This document shows, one piece after another, positions 17,551 to 25,576 of a stretch of 64,000 nucleotides of DNA. The position numbers and the translations under genes are program-made. The number at the start of each line of letters is the position of its first letter. The first letter of the stretch is position 1. The DNA lies in assembly GCA_034189085.1 (NCBI GenBank), contig JAXHVH010000005.1, positions 1-64,000 on the forward strand, given 5' to 3'. The notes under the pieces were generated by a model. That model was not told the DNA's origin. It made no database searches and saw only the letters and a program-made list of their open reading frames with translations. This stretch comes from M55B129 sp034189085 (GTDB lineage: Bacteria; Bacillota; Dethiobacteria; DTU022).

Positions 17551-17588
17551 ATCTTTCTCCGGTCCTTTATATCTTTCTCCAGTCCTTT
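17549..17588 (-). repeat. Tandem 20-bp duplication carrying the rsmE ribosome site
   Basis: Two head-to-tail 20-bp units (17549-17568 and 17569-17588) differ at one base. Each contains GGAGAAAGATAT on the minus strand. The proximal copy is the rsmE Shine-Dalgarno; the distal copy covers the dnaJ stop codon. Confidence 0.8.
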
Positions 17589-18738
17589 ACTGTCCTCCGC
17601 TGAAAGCATCCTTCATGCGATCGATAAAACCCTTGTTGTCCAGACCGGCTTTTTCTCCACTCAGGCGGGCCAGTTCAGCCAGAAGTTCTTTCTGTTTGGG
17701 ACTGAGGCGTCTGGGGACTTTCACTTTAACTGTAACCTGCAGGTCTCCTTTTCCAACCCCCTGCAGGTGAGGCATGCCGTGCCCTTTCAACCGGAAAGTG
17801 GCCCCGTGCTGCGTTCCCTCCGGTATTTTCAGTTCAGCCGGCCCTTTCATAGTAGGCACTTCCATTATTATGCCGAGCGCCGCCTGGCTGATGCTTATAG
17901 GCACCTCCAGGAATAAATCGCTGCCCCTGCGTTTGAAAAGTTTATGCGGCTTAACCCTTATGACAACATAAAGATCACCTGCAGGGCCTCCGCGCAGCCC
18001 TGCTTCTCCCCCGCCCCTGACTCTCAGTTTGGAACCGTCTTCAATACCGGCGGGGATTTTTACTTCAATTTTTCTTTCCTTCACTATTCTGCCCTGCCCG
18101 TTGCAGGTGGGGCATGGATCATTGATAATTGCACCTGTACCACCGCACCTGCTGCAGGTTTGGGTGGTGACAAAGCGGCCGAAAGGTGTATTGCGCGTGT
18201 ACTGCTGCTGGCCTGTGCCACCGCAGGAAGGACATTTTTCCGGTTTTGTTCCCGGCCTGGCTCCGCTGCCCTCACAATCAGGACAGGTTTCCGTGCGTGG
18301 GATATTAAGAATCTGCGTTTTACCGTTAAAAGCTTCTTCCAGGGTTATCTCAAGGTCATAGCGCAGATGGCTGCCCTGTTCGGGGCCCGGCGGCCGGCGG
18401 CGGCTGCCGCCCATGCCGCCGAAAAACTGCTCAAAGATATCATCCATTCCACCGAAGCCGAAGCCTCCGAACCCTCTTCCTCCGAAACCTTCAAACCCGC
18501 CGCCAGACCCGCTGGAATCTGCCTGGTGGCCAAAACGGTCGTATTGTTCCCTCTTCTGAGGGTTACTTAACACGTCATAAGCTTCTTTTATTTCCTTAAA
18601 CTTATTCTCGGCTTCGGTGTCATCCTTGTTGAAATCAGGATGGTATTTCTTAGCCAGGTTACGATATGCTCTTTTTATTTCATCGGCGGAAGCATTTTTC
18701 TCCACACCGAGAATTTCATAATAATCTCTTTTACTCAT
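17587..18738 (-). CDS. dnaJ: Chaperone DnaJ
   Basis: 383 aa. The J domain has the HPD motif (KYHPDFN, about 32-38). A Gly/Phe-rich linker (about 77-110) precedes four CxxCxGxG zinc repeats (CPDCEGSG, CPSCGGTG, CSRCGGTG, CPTCNGQG) and the C-terminal substrate-binding domains. It delivers clients to DnaK and stimulates its ATPase. It is downstream of dnaK in the CIRCE-controlled operon. Confidence 0.98.
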   Translation of the reverse strand: MSKRDYYEILGVEKNASADEIKRAYRNLAKKYHPDFNKDDTEAENKFKEIKEAYDVLSNPQKREQYDRFGHQADSSGSGGGFEGFGGRGFGGFGFGGMDDIFEQFFGGMGGSRRRPPGPEQGSHLRYDLEITLEEAFNGKTQILNIPRTETCPDCEGSGARPGTKPEKCPSCGGTGQQQYTRNTPFGRFVTTQTCSRCGGTGAIINDPCPTCNGQGRIVKERKIEVKIPAGIEDGSKLRVRGGGEAGLRGGPAGDLYVVIRVKPHKLFKRRGSDLFLEVPISISQAALGIIMEVPTMKGPAELKIPEGTQHGATFRLKGHGMPHLQGVGKGDLQVTVKVKVPRRLSPKQKELLAELARLSGEKAGLDNKGFIDRMKDAFSGGQ

Positions 18739-18810
18739 TCCCCTATATCATCCCTTTGGCAGCCTTTTTTCCCAATAAGTCTCTTCGGCATTATAAGTCT
18801 CTTCGGCATA

Positions 18811-20700
18811 TTAATCCTTTTTCTCTTCTTCATCTTTTTCGTCTTTTTCATCTTCAACATCATAGTCGGCATCAACTACATCATCAGCATCACCTTCACC
18901 GCCGGCTTGGTCACTGCCGGCTTCACTGCTGCTGGCTTCGCCGCCGGATGCGGCATCCTGCTGAGCCTTGGTCTGTTCATACAGCTTGGCTGAAAGCTCA
19001 TGCATGTAACCATTCATTTTTTCAGTGGCCTGCTTGATCTTTTCAAGATCTTCTCCTTTGGCTGCCTCACGCAGCTCTTCGGCCGCTTTTTTAACTTCTT
19101 CCGCCCTGGCTGCATCGACCTTGTCTCCCAGGTCTTTCAGTGCTTTTTCCGCACTGTAAGCAAGACTGTCAGCCTGGTTGCGAGCTTCAGCCAGTTCCTT
19201 GCGCTTGTTGTCCTCTTCGGCATATTTTTCAGCCTCGTTGACCATTTCATCAATCTGATCTTTTTCCAGACCACTGGAAGCTGTTATGGTAATGCTCTGT
19301 TCCTTATTGGTAGCCAGATCTTTAGCTGAAACATTGACAATACCGTTGGCATCAATATTAAAACTTACTTCAATCTGGGGGATTCCTCTCGGTGCCGGTG
19401 GTATGCCATCCAGCATAAATCGCCCCAGTGTTTTATTGTCTGCAGCCATGGCCCGCTCTCCCTGCAAAACATGGATGTCAACACTGGTCTGGTTATCTGC
19501 AGCCGTGGAAAAGATCTGCTTCTTCTCCGTTGGGATAGTGGTATTGCGTTCAATTATTTTTGTAAAAACTCCGCCCAATGTTTCAATACCGAGCGACAGC
19601 GGAGTAACATCAAGCAACAGAACATCTTTTGCTTCCCCACCAAGGACAGCAGCCTGATAGGCAGCTCCCATGGCTACCACTTCATCGGGGTTAACTCCTT
19701 TGTGCGGCTCCTTGCCAAGCAGTTTATGGATTGCTTCCTGCACAGCGGGGATTCTTGTCGAACCACCGACCAGGATAATTTTATCAATCTCTTCAGAAGT
19801 CAATCCAGCATCGGAAAGTGCCTGTCTGGTGGGCCCCATTGTTTTCTCCACCAGGTCCGAGGTCAGTTCGTCAAATTTAGCCCTGGTGAGACTGACATTG
19901 AGATGCTTGGGCCCATCCTGCGTGGCGGTGATAAAGGGCAGGTTTATGTCAGTAGAGGTAACCGAAGAAAGCTCTACTTTGGCTTTTTCCGCCGCCTCGC
20001 TGAGGCGCTGCAAAGCCATCCGATCATTACGCAAATCAATGCCCTGGTCTTTTTTAAACTCTTCGGCAACATAATCGACAATCCGCCTGTCAAAATCATC
20101 TCCACCAAGCCGGTTGTTACCGCTGGTCGCTTTTACTTCGACCACATCATCACCCAGCTCGAGAACGGAGACATCGAAGGTGCCGCCGCCGAGGTCAAAA
20201 ACGAGAATTTTTTGTTCACCTTTTTTATCCAGGCCGTACGCCAGGGCCGCTGCGGTTGGTTCATTAATTATCCGCAAAACCTCCAGGCCGGCAATAGTCC
20301 CGGCATCCTTGGTCGCCTGGCGCTGGCTGTCGGTAAAATAAGCAGGGACAGTGATCACGGCCTGCGTTATTTTTTCTCCCAGGAAGCTTTCGGCATCCGT
20401 TTTCAGTTTCTGCAGGATCATGGCCGATATTTCCTGAGGAGTATATTCCTTGTCGTCGATTTTTTCCTTGTGGCCCGTGCCCATTTCCCTCTTGATCGAA
20501 GTGATAGTCCGATCGGGGTTGGTAATGGCCTGGCGTTTGGCTACCTGCCCCACCAGGCGCTGGCCATCCTTGGTAAAAGCAACGACAGAGGGAGTAAGCC
20601 TGCTGCCTTCAGCATTAGCAATAATTTCCGGTTCGCTGCCGATCAGTGCGGCAATCACAGAGTTGGTAGTGCCTAAATCAATTCCCACAACTTTACCCAT
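18811..20700 (-). CDS. dnaK: Chaperone DnaK (Hsp70)
   Basis: 629 aa. It starts MGKVVGIDLGTTNSV and contains FDLGGGTFDVS and VGGSTRIPAVQ, the nucleotide-binding signatures of Hsp70. The substrate-binding domain and helical lid follow, with an acidic C-terminal tail rich in Asp, Glu and Lys. Strong GGAGG precedes the ATG. It is the core of the HrcA-regulated chaperone operon with grpE upstream and dnaJ downstream. Confidence 0.99.
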   Translation of the reverse strand: MGKVVGIDLGTTNSVIAALIGSEPEIIANAEGSRLTPSVVAFTKDGQRLVGQVAKRQAITNPDRTITSIKREMGTGHKEKIDDKEYTPQEISAMILQKLKTDAESFLGEKITQAVITVPAYFTDSQRQATKDAGTIAGLEVLRIINEPTAAALAYGLDKKGEQKILVFDLGGGTFDVSVLELGDDVVEVKATSGNNRLGGDDFDRRIVDYVAEEFKKDQGIDLRNDRMALQRLSEAAEKAKVELSSVTSTDINLPFITATQDGPKHLNVSLTRAKFDELTSDLVEKTMGPTRQALSDAGLTSEEIDKIILVGGSTRIPAVQEAIHKLLGKEPHKGVNPDEVVAMGAAYQAAVLGGEAKDVLLLDVTPLSLGIETLGGVFTKIIERNTTIPTEKKQIFSTAADNQTSVDIHVLQGERAMAADNKTLGRFMLDGIPPAPRGIPQIEVSFNIDANGIVNVSAKDLATNKEQSITITASSGLEKDQIDEMVNEAEKYAEEDNKRKELAEARNQADSLAYSAEKALKDLGDKVDAARAEEVKKAAEELREAAKGEDLEKIKQATEKMNGYMHELSAKLYEQTKAQQDAASGGEASSSEAGSDQAGGEGDADDVVDADYDVEDEKDEKDEEEKKD

Positions 20701-20739
20701 TTTAATTTCCTCCTATGCTATTCGATATTTCAGCCACCG

Positions 20740-21420
20740 TTAATCGCGGCAAACCTTCACCATTGACGGACGAAGGATCCTCGTGCGGTGTTTATAACCC
20801 TTTTGTAATTCCTCCAGGACGGTACCCGGTTCTTCTGCATCACTTTCTACCTGCATTACCGCATGGTGACAGTTGGGATCAAAAGGAGTCCCTACCGCTT
20901 CAATTTCACTGACACCTTCCTGTTCGAGCAACTGCAGCATCTGCTTGTGAATCATTTCCAGTCCCTCAACATATGAAGCGGGAACCGCTTTATCTTCCCG
21001 CGCAGAATTCAACCCACGCTCCAGGTTATCCAGGACCGGGAGTAACCGACAGAGAAAATCGTGCAGGGCATAATCCCGCATCTCTGCCTGTTCTGCCCTG
21101 GCAATGCGGCGAAGGTTGTCGATGTCCGCCTGTTTCCTTTTCAGCTGGTCAAGCAGCTCTTCGTTTTTTTGCCTCAGGTCGTCAATTTCCTGTTCCGGCC
21201 CGGAAGGAACATCCTCTTCCCGGACAGCCTTTTTCCCCGTCTCCTCTGAAACAGCTTTTACCTTTTCTGTTTCTTCCAGTTCTCGATTCTTTTCTTTTTT
21301 GTTCTCTCTGTCCTCTGCCTTCACTTTGTTCCCTTTCCTTTTCTTGTTCTTTAAATCTTCTGTTTTCGCTGCAGCTTTCACTGCTTCTTTACTGACCCGG
21401 TTTTCTTTTTTGGCAGTCAT
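20740..21420 (-). CDS. grpE: Nucleotide exchange factor GrpE
   Basis: 226 aa. A long, highly charged N-terminal part (about 1-75, alternating Lys and Glu) precedes the coiled coil (LRQKNEELLDQLKRKQADID) and the GrpE head, ending in HRTRILRPSMVKV. GrpE drives ADP release from DnaK. The charged extension is longer than in many GrpE proteins but low in complexity. GGTG and an ATG at 21420 set the start. Confidence 0.97.
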   Translation of the reverse strand: MTAKKENRVSKEAVKAAAKTEDLKNKKRKGNKVKAEDRENKKEKNRELEETEKVKAVSEETGKKAVREEDVPSGPEQEIDDLRQKNEELLDQLKRKQADIDNLRRIARAEQAEMRDYALHDFLCRLLPVLDNLERGLNSAREDKAVPASYVEGLEMIHKQMLQLLEQEGVSEIEAVGTPFDPNCHHAVMQVESDAEEPGTVLEELQKGYKHRTRILRPSMVKVCRD

Positions 21421-21461
21421 TTGTAATCACCTGCATAATTTCAATTTTGTACAGCCTGCCC

Positions 21462-22496
21462 TCAGGAACTAAGGCTTTCATTGAGGTGATCAACAAGGTG
21501 GCGTATTACAGTGATTACCCGCCCGTAGTCCATCCTTGTCGGCCCCAGGATACCGACTGTACCGATTGTTTTGTCATGTATTTTATATGTTCCCGTAATC
21601 AGGGTACATTCCCGGATATCCTTACATTCATTCTCTGTCCCGATGCGTACGACGATATCATCTTCACTGGAGCTGTCCTCGAGTATCTTGAAAAGGAGCG
21701 GCTCCTGCTCAAAGAGATTAAGCATCCGCCTGATTTTATCCACATCTTTAAATTCAGGCTGGTTTAAAATATTGGTCGTTCCGCCGAGAAAAACCCGGAT
21801 CTGTTTCTCTTCTTTAAGGCTTTCTTCCAGGAGAATAAAAGCCTGTTCAAGGATTTCTAAACGCCTGAAAAGGTCTCGTTTCAATTCATTGATCAGGGAA
21901 GTTGTGACCTGGTCAATGGTCAGCCCGTAAAGCTTCTGATTGAGATAAGAGACAACCTGCTGCAATTCTGTCGGGCTTAGCTGCTGCTGGAGATCGATAA
22001 CCTTATTTTTAATGAAACCGGTATCTGTAATCAATACTACCAGGCTACGCTTCTCATCCAGTGGCAGGATTCGCATCTGTCGGAAAGCACTCTTTTTGAA
22101 TTGCGGACCCATGATCAGGGAAGTCTGATTGGTCGCCGAAGAGAGGACCCTGGCGGAATGAACGATGATCTGTTCAATTTCTCGCATTTTCTCCCTGCTC
22201 AAAGTACTACTGATTTCCCGTTCGATATCATCGCTCAGTTCATCCGAGCTCATCAGGTTGTCCACATAATAACGATAACCAAGCTGTGATGGGATTCTCC
22301 CGGCAGAAGTATGAGGCTGAACGAGATACCCCATATCCTCGAGGTCGGCCATCTCATTACGAATTGTTGCCGAGCTCAATCCCATCCTTTGTGAACGAAC
22401 CACCGTCCGTGAACCAACCGGTTCAGCTGTACTAATATAATTGACAACGACAGCGCGGAGAATTTGCCTTTTTCTCTCGCTAAGTGGTGCTCCCAT
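21462..22496 (-). CDS. hrcA: Heat-inducible transcription repressor HrcA
   Basis: 344 aa from the ATG at 22496, which follows GGGGGG by 7 nt; a GTG five codons earlier is less well placed. The N-terminal winged helix (LSERKRQILRAVV, then GLSSATIRNEMADLE) binds CIRCE. The C-terminal GAF-like domain responds to GroEL. It is first in the operon and sits 25 bp after a perfect CIRCE element, so it represses itself and grpE-dnaK-dnaJ. Confidence 0.97.
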   Translation of the reverse strand: MGAPLSERKRQILRAVVVNYISTAEPVGSRTVVRSQRMGLSSATIRNEMADLEDMGYLVQPHTSAGRIPSQLGYRYYVDNLMSSDELSDDIEREISSTLSREKMREIEQIIVHSARVLSSATNQTSLIMGPQFKKSAFRQMRILPLDEKRSLVVLITDTGFIKNKVIDLQQQLSPTELQQVVSYLNQKLYGLTIDQVTTSLINELKRDLFRRLEILEQAFILLEESLKEEKQIRVFLGGTTNILNQPEFKDVDKIRRMLNLFEQEPLLFKILEDSSSEDDIVVRIGTENECKDIRECTLITGTYKIHDKTIGTVGILGPTRMDYGRVITVIRHLVDHLNESLSS

Positions 22497-22520
22497 GATT
22501 AATCCCCCCACTCACTCGCT

Positions 22521-22547
22521 TTAGCACTCTAAAGTTCAGAGTGCTAA
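22521..22547 (-). promoter_or_regulatory. CIRCE operator
   Basis: TTAGCACTC, 9 nt, GAGTGCTAA: an exact match to the CIRCE consensus. It lies between the promoter at 22558-22587 and hrcA, so it controls the whole chaperone operon. Confidence 0.97.
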
Positions 22548-22557
22548 ACCTAATAAA

Positions 22558-22587
22558 AAAATATCATCTTTCAGGGGGGGTTGTCAA
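22558..22587 (-). promoter_or_regulatory. Promoter of the hrcA operon
   Basis: Consensus -35 TTGACA (22582-22587), an 18-bp spacer and -10 TATTTT (22558-22563) on the minus strand. The predicted start is close to the CIRCE element. Confidence 0.7.
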
Positions 22588-22628
22588 GTTCATAGCAAAA
22601 TGTTTTTGTAACTTCCGCTGCCACACTC

Positions 22629-23003
22629 TTATTCGTCAGAATGCCTGGCCCGGTAATCTTTGATTGCCTCATGGAGGGCATCAGCAGCCAGGTTGGAACA
22701 ATGCCTTTTGACCGGGGGTAGACCGCCCAATTCTTCCGCTACATCCTCATTGGTTATTTCCATGGCCTCGTCAAGCGCTTTCCCCCTGACCATTTCCGTA
22801 AGCATGCTGCTGCTGGCTATGGCCGCACCACAACCATAGGTTTAAAAACGGACATCTTCGATCCACCCATCCTTCACTTTAATGTAAAGCTTCATCATAT
22901 CGCCGCATTTAAAACTGGTCGTTTCCCCTACTCCATCCGCATCTGCTATTTCACCCACGTTGCGGGGATTGCTAAAATGATCGACCACTTTTTCATCGTA
23001 CAT
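22629..23003 (-). pseudogene. IscU/NifU-type Fe-S scaffold with in-frame TAA
   Basis: The frame from ATG 23003 reads as a complete U-type scaffold: MYDEKVVDHFSNPRNVGE at the start, the first ligand Cys in FKCGDMM, the second in YGCGAAIASSSML and the third in VKRHCSNLA. It ends RARHSDE. Codon 54 (22842-22844) is TAA where Lys is expected (RFK before TYGC). All other codons stay in one frame, so this is a single substitution (AAA to TAA), not a frameshift. The truncated product would keep only one of three ligand cysteines. It is either a recent nonsense mutation, a suppressed stop or a base-call error. It follows nifS by 22 bp and would serve it as scaffold. Confidence 0.85.
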
Positions 23004-23025
23004 GGCTGTAACATCCTCCCACCAG

Positions 23026-24189
23026 TTAATGTTTACGATAAGTGGGAGAAATACCGCGCAATTTTTTCACAATACCCGGTATTTTCCCCAGAACAAAATC
23101 AACATCCTCGTCGTTGCTGCCACGGCCCAGCGAAAAGCGAATCGAACCGTGAGCAATGGAATGATCCAGTCCGATTGCGGTGAGAACATGGGAAGGCTCC
23201 TCTGAACCTGATGAACATGCCGATCCGCTTGAAGCGGCCACTCCTTCCAGATCAAGACTGAGAAGAATTGATTCGCCCTCAATGTGCTTAAAGCTGACAT
23301 TGACGTTACCAGGGAGCCGCAGGCTGGGATGGCCATTCAGAATTACCTCTTCAATTTCCAGCAGCCCGGAAATGAGGCGATCGCGCAGGGCAGTCAATTT
23401 TTCTTTTTTCTGTGGTATTTCAGAAACGGAGAGCTCTATAGCCCGGCTCATCCCGATGATCCCGGGTACATTTTCCGTCCCCGGCCTGATCTTTTTTTCC
23501 TGACTTCCACCGCGGTAGAGAGGGGTGACCTCTGTCCCCTTTCGCATGAAAAGGGCTCCCACCCCTTTCGGACCATTAAACTTGTGGGCTGAAAGAGAGA
23601 GAAAATCAACGGTCAGCTCATTTACATCAACCGGCAGCTGACCGACAACCTGCACTGCATCGCTATGAAAAAGGATGTCATGCTCTTTTGCTATGCGGCC
23701 CAGTTCGCGGACAGGCTGCAGGGTGCCAATTTCATTATTGGCAGACATGATGGAAATGATAAAAGTATCGGGGGTGATCGCTTTTTCCAGATCCGCGGGA
23801 TTGACTGTTCCGAATTGATCAACAGGGAGGTAGGTCACCCTGTGCCCCTCCTGTTCGAGATCCCGGCATACATCATAAACTGCATGATGTTCTATGGCAG
23901 AGGTGATGATATGCCCCGGCTTACCAAGTTTTTTGGCCGTGCCGCGCAGGGCAATGTTGTTCGCTTCAGTCCCGCTGGCTGTAAAAAATATTTCTTCGGG
24001 ATCAGCTCCAATTGACCGGGCAGTTTTCTCTCGGGCTTCTTCTACCGCACGACGCGCTTCCCGCCCCGGGGAATGGAGGCTGGAAGGATTGCCGTACAGT
24101 TCTTTAAAAAAAGGCATCATTGCTTCCATTACTTCTTCTCTTACCGGGGTAGTGGCGCCATGATCCATATAGATTAGTCGATTTTTCAT
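23026..24189 (-). CDS. Cysteine desulfurase (NifS/IscS type)
   Basis: 387 aa from the ATG at 24189 (MKNRLIYMDHGATTPV), which is 6 nt after GGGAGGA; two upstream in-frame ATGs are poorly placed. The PLP Lys is in SAHKFNGPKG, and the persulfide Cys is in the flexible loop SSGSACSSGS near residue 325, typical of group I desulfurases. It moves sulfur from Cys to scaffold proteins for Fe-S and thio-cofactor synthesis. Its neighbours are the Rrf2 regulator upstream and the interrupted scaffold downstream. Confidence 0.94.
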   Translation of the reverse strand: MKNRLIYMDHGATTPVREEVMEAMMPFFKELYGNPSSLHSPGREARRAVEEAREKTARSIGADPEEIFFTASGTEANNIALRGTAKKLGKPGHIITSAIEHHAVYDVCRDLEQEGHRVTYLPVDQFGTVNPADLEKAITPDTFIISIMSANNEIGTLQPVRELGRIAKEHDILFHSDAVQVVGQLPVDVNELTVDFLSLSAHKFNGPKGVGALFMRKGTEVTPLYRGGSQEKKIRPGTENVPGIIGMSRAIELSVSEIPQKKEKLTALRDRLISGLLEIEEVILNGHPSLRLPGNVNVSFKHIEGESILLSLDLEGVAASSGSACSSGSEEPSHVLTAIGLDHSIAHGSIRFSLGRGSNDEDVDFVLGKIPGIVKKLRGISPTYRKH

Positions 24190-24207
24190 TGCCATTCCTC
24201 CCATGTT

Positions 24208-24633
24208 TCAGTTCTTAACCGGATCCGATTCTACCAGTTCGTTCAAGGTAATATCATCAAGGACATCGTTCATTTTATCGCGCAATTTTTCCCAGACCCG
24301 CCTGGTCAGGCACTCCTTACCATGATGACAGCACATGTCAGTCTCCTTCTCGGAAAGACAGGTTACAGGTGTAATTGGCCCATCAAGGGCTCTCACAATG
24401 TCACCAACCCGAATTCTCTCGGGGGATCGTGAAAGCATGTACCCCCCGCTGGATCCACGGACACTTAAAATCAATCCGGCTCGTTTTAAATCAGGGAATA
24501 TCTGCTCCAAAAATTTAAGGGAAATCATCTCTTTTTCGGCAATTTCCCTGAGCGGCAGAGGTCGGTTCCGGGAGGTGACAGCCAGGACAGCCATTGACCT
24601 TACCCCATACTCTACTTTCGCTGATAGCCGCAT
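24208..24633 (-). CDS. Rrf2 family regulator (IscR-like)
   Basis: 141 aa. It begins MRLSAKVEYGVRSMAVLAV, the Rrf2 winged-helix signature, with the wing around SVRGSSGGYMLSR. Three clustered cysteines (CLSEKETDMCCHHGKEC) fit the 2Fe-2S site of IscR-like members rather than CymR. It probably senses Fe-S status and controls the rrf2-nifS-iscU unit. Its promoter has an imperfect inverted repeat over the -10. Confidence 0.9.
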   Translation of the reverse strand: MRLSAKVEYGVRSMAVLAVTSRNRPLPLREIAEKEMISLKFLEQIFPDLKRAGLILSVRGSSGGYMLSRSPERIRVGDIVRALDGPITPVTCLSEKETDMCCHHGKECLTRRVWEKLRDKMNDVLDDITLNELVESDPVKN

Positions 24634-24693
24634 CGCCTGCTCACTCTTCCTTTATTAATCCCGACAAAAAAACTCGGATATTTTTCAAAGCTA

Positions 24694-24722
24694 AGAATAT
24701 CATTCCTTTTTGGCCCTGTCAA
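24694..24722 (-). promoter_or_regulatory. Promoter of rrf2-nifS-iscU with possible operator
   Basis: -35 TTGACA (24717-24722), a 17-bp spacer and -10 TATTCT (24694-24699). The imperfect inverted repeat AAGAATATCATTCCTT (24693-24708) overlaps the -10 and could be an Rrf2 operator. The -35 region also overlaps the tail of the csp terminator. Confidence 0.65.
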
Positions 24723-24755
24723 TAAAAAATAAAAGCCGGCTTAAAGATGCCGGCT
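24723..24755 (-). terminator. Rho-independent terminator of csp
   Basis: A 7-bp stem AGCCGGC/GCCGGCT (24734-24740 with 24749-24755) is followed on the minus strand by TTTATTTTTTATT. It is 47 bp after the csp stop. Confidence 0.85.
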
Positions 24756-24801
24756 ATAAAATCGAACATTTTATATATCTGGCTAAGGAGCTAACTAGTG
24801 A

Positions 24802-24999
24802 TTATAACTTAACCACGTTTGCCGCCTGCGGCCCACGGTTTCCTTCGACTATTTCGAATTCGACTGCCTGGCCTTCATCCAGGGTCTTGAAGCCTTCTTC
24901 CTGGATTTCTGAATAGTGAACAAAAACATCTTTACCTTCTTCGACTTCAATGAATCCGTACCCCTTTTCAGGGTTAAACCATTTTACCTTACCTTGCAT
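24802..24999 (-). CDS. Cold shock protein (CspA family)
   Basis: 65 aa, a single cold-shock domain with RNP1 KGYGFI (13-18) and RNP2 VFVHY (about 25-29). It binds single-stranded nucleic acid and acts as an RNA chaperone. A TAGGAGG-like site precedes the ATG. A plausible promoter (TTGCTT, 17 bp, TACTGT) lies near 25050-25078. A clear terminator follows. Confidence 0.97.
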   Translation of the reverse strand: MQGKVKWFNPEKGYGFIEVEEGKDVFVHYSEIQEEGFKTLDEGQAVEFEIVEGNRGPQAANVVKL

Positions 25000-25114
25000 T
25001 TAAAAGACTACCTCCTAAAATTGCCCGTGTTTCCAAGGCGTTATATCGAATAAACAGTATCACAACCTTGCTAAAAAAGCAAGATATTCGATGAAATATC
25101 AATTGATTCTGTAT

Positions 25115-25122
25115 GTTATAAT
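25115..25122 (+). promoter_or_regulatory. Extended -10 promoter of acpS
   Basis: TGTTATAAT (TG, one base, then a perfect TATAAT at 25117-25122), about 35 nt before the acpS start. No good -35 is present, as expected for an extended -10 promoter. Confidence 0.55.
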
Positions 25123-25156
25123 AAACTGCACAGCTGAAGAAAAGGGGGTGCTCTCC

Positions 25157-25576
25157 ATGATTCCCGGTATTGGCATTGATCTTGTTTCTATAAACCGGAT
25201 TGAAAAAATATACAGGCGTTATCCCTCACGCTTCCTGGCCAAAATCTTCAGCGACCCCGAAAAAGAAGATTTTCAAAAACGAAATGGATCCACCGCCTCC
25301 CTGGCAGCCCGTTTTGCCGCCAAGGAAGCAGTTCTTAAGGCGCTTGGCTGCGGCATCGGCCCTGCCGCTCTGTGCGAAGTGGAGATTGTTGCTCCCCGGG
25401 GGCACCAGCCCCGGGTGCGCCTTCACGGCGCTGCCCTTAAAATAGCTGAACGGCAAAATGTCGCTGTTGTTGCCCTTTCAATGACCCACGAATCGCCTTT
25501 CGCCTGTGCGGCCGCTATCGTTTCGGCTGCTTTGCCTGGTATAATTGAGCAATCCCCCGGCAAGAACAACTTTTAA
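25157..25576 (+). CDS. acpS: Holo-[acyl-carrier-protein] synthase
   Basis: 139 aa from the ATG at 25157, beginning MIPGIGIDLVSINRIEK. The AcpS signatures are present: the Mg-binding Asp in GIDLV and the Glu in FAAKEAVLKALG, with LSMTHE near the end. It transfers 4'-phosphopantetheine from CoA to acyl carrier protein. The last 99 nt overlap the 3' end of the aconitase gene on the other strand, encoding a C-terminal tail (ALPGIIEQSPGKNNF) beyond the usual family end. Confidence 0.93.
   Translation: MIPGIGIDLVSINRIEKIYRRYPSRFLAKIFSDPEKEDFQKRNGSTASLAARFAAKEAVLKALGCGIGPAALCEVEIVAPRGHQPRVRLHGAALKIAERQNVAVVALSMTHESPFACAAAIVSAALPGIIEQSPGKNNF

Noticed and set aside
19471..20676. 401-residue open frame opposite dnaK
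   Set aside because: It is the complement of dnaK with no start context and low-complexity codon use typical of a shadow frame.
22842..22844. Readthrough as selenocysteine at the iscU in-frame stop
   Set aside because: The codon is TAA, not TGA, and relatives have Lys here, not Cys.
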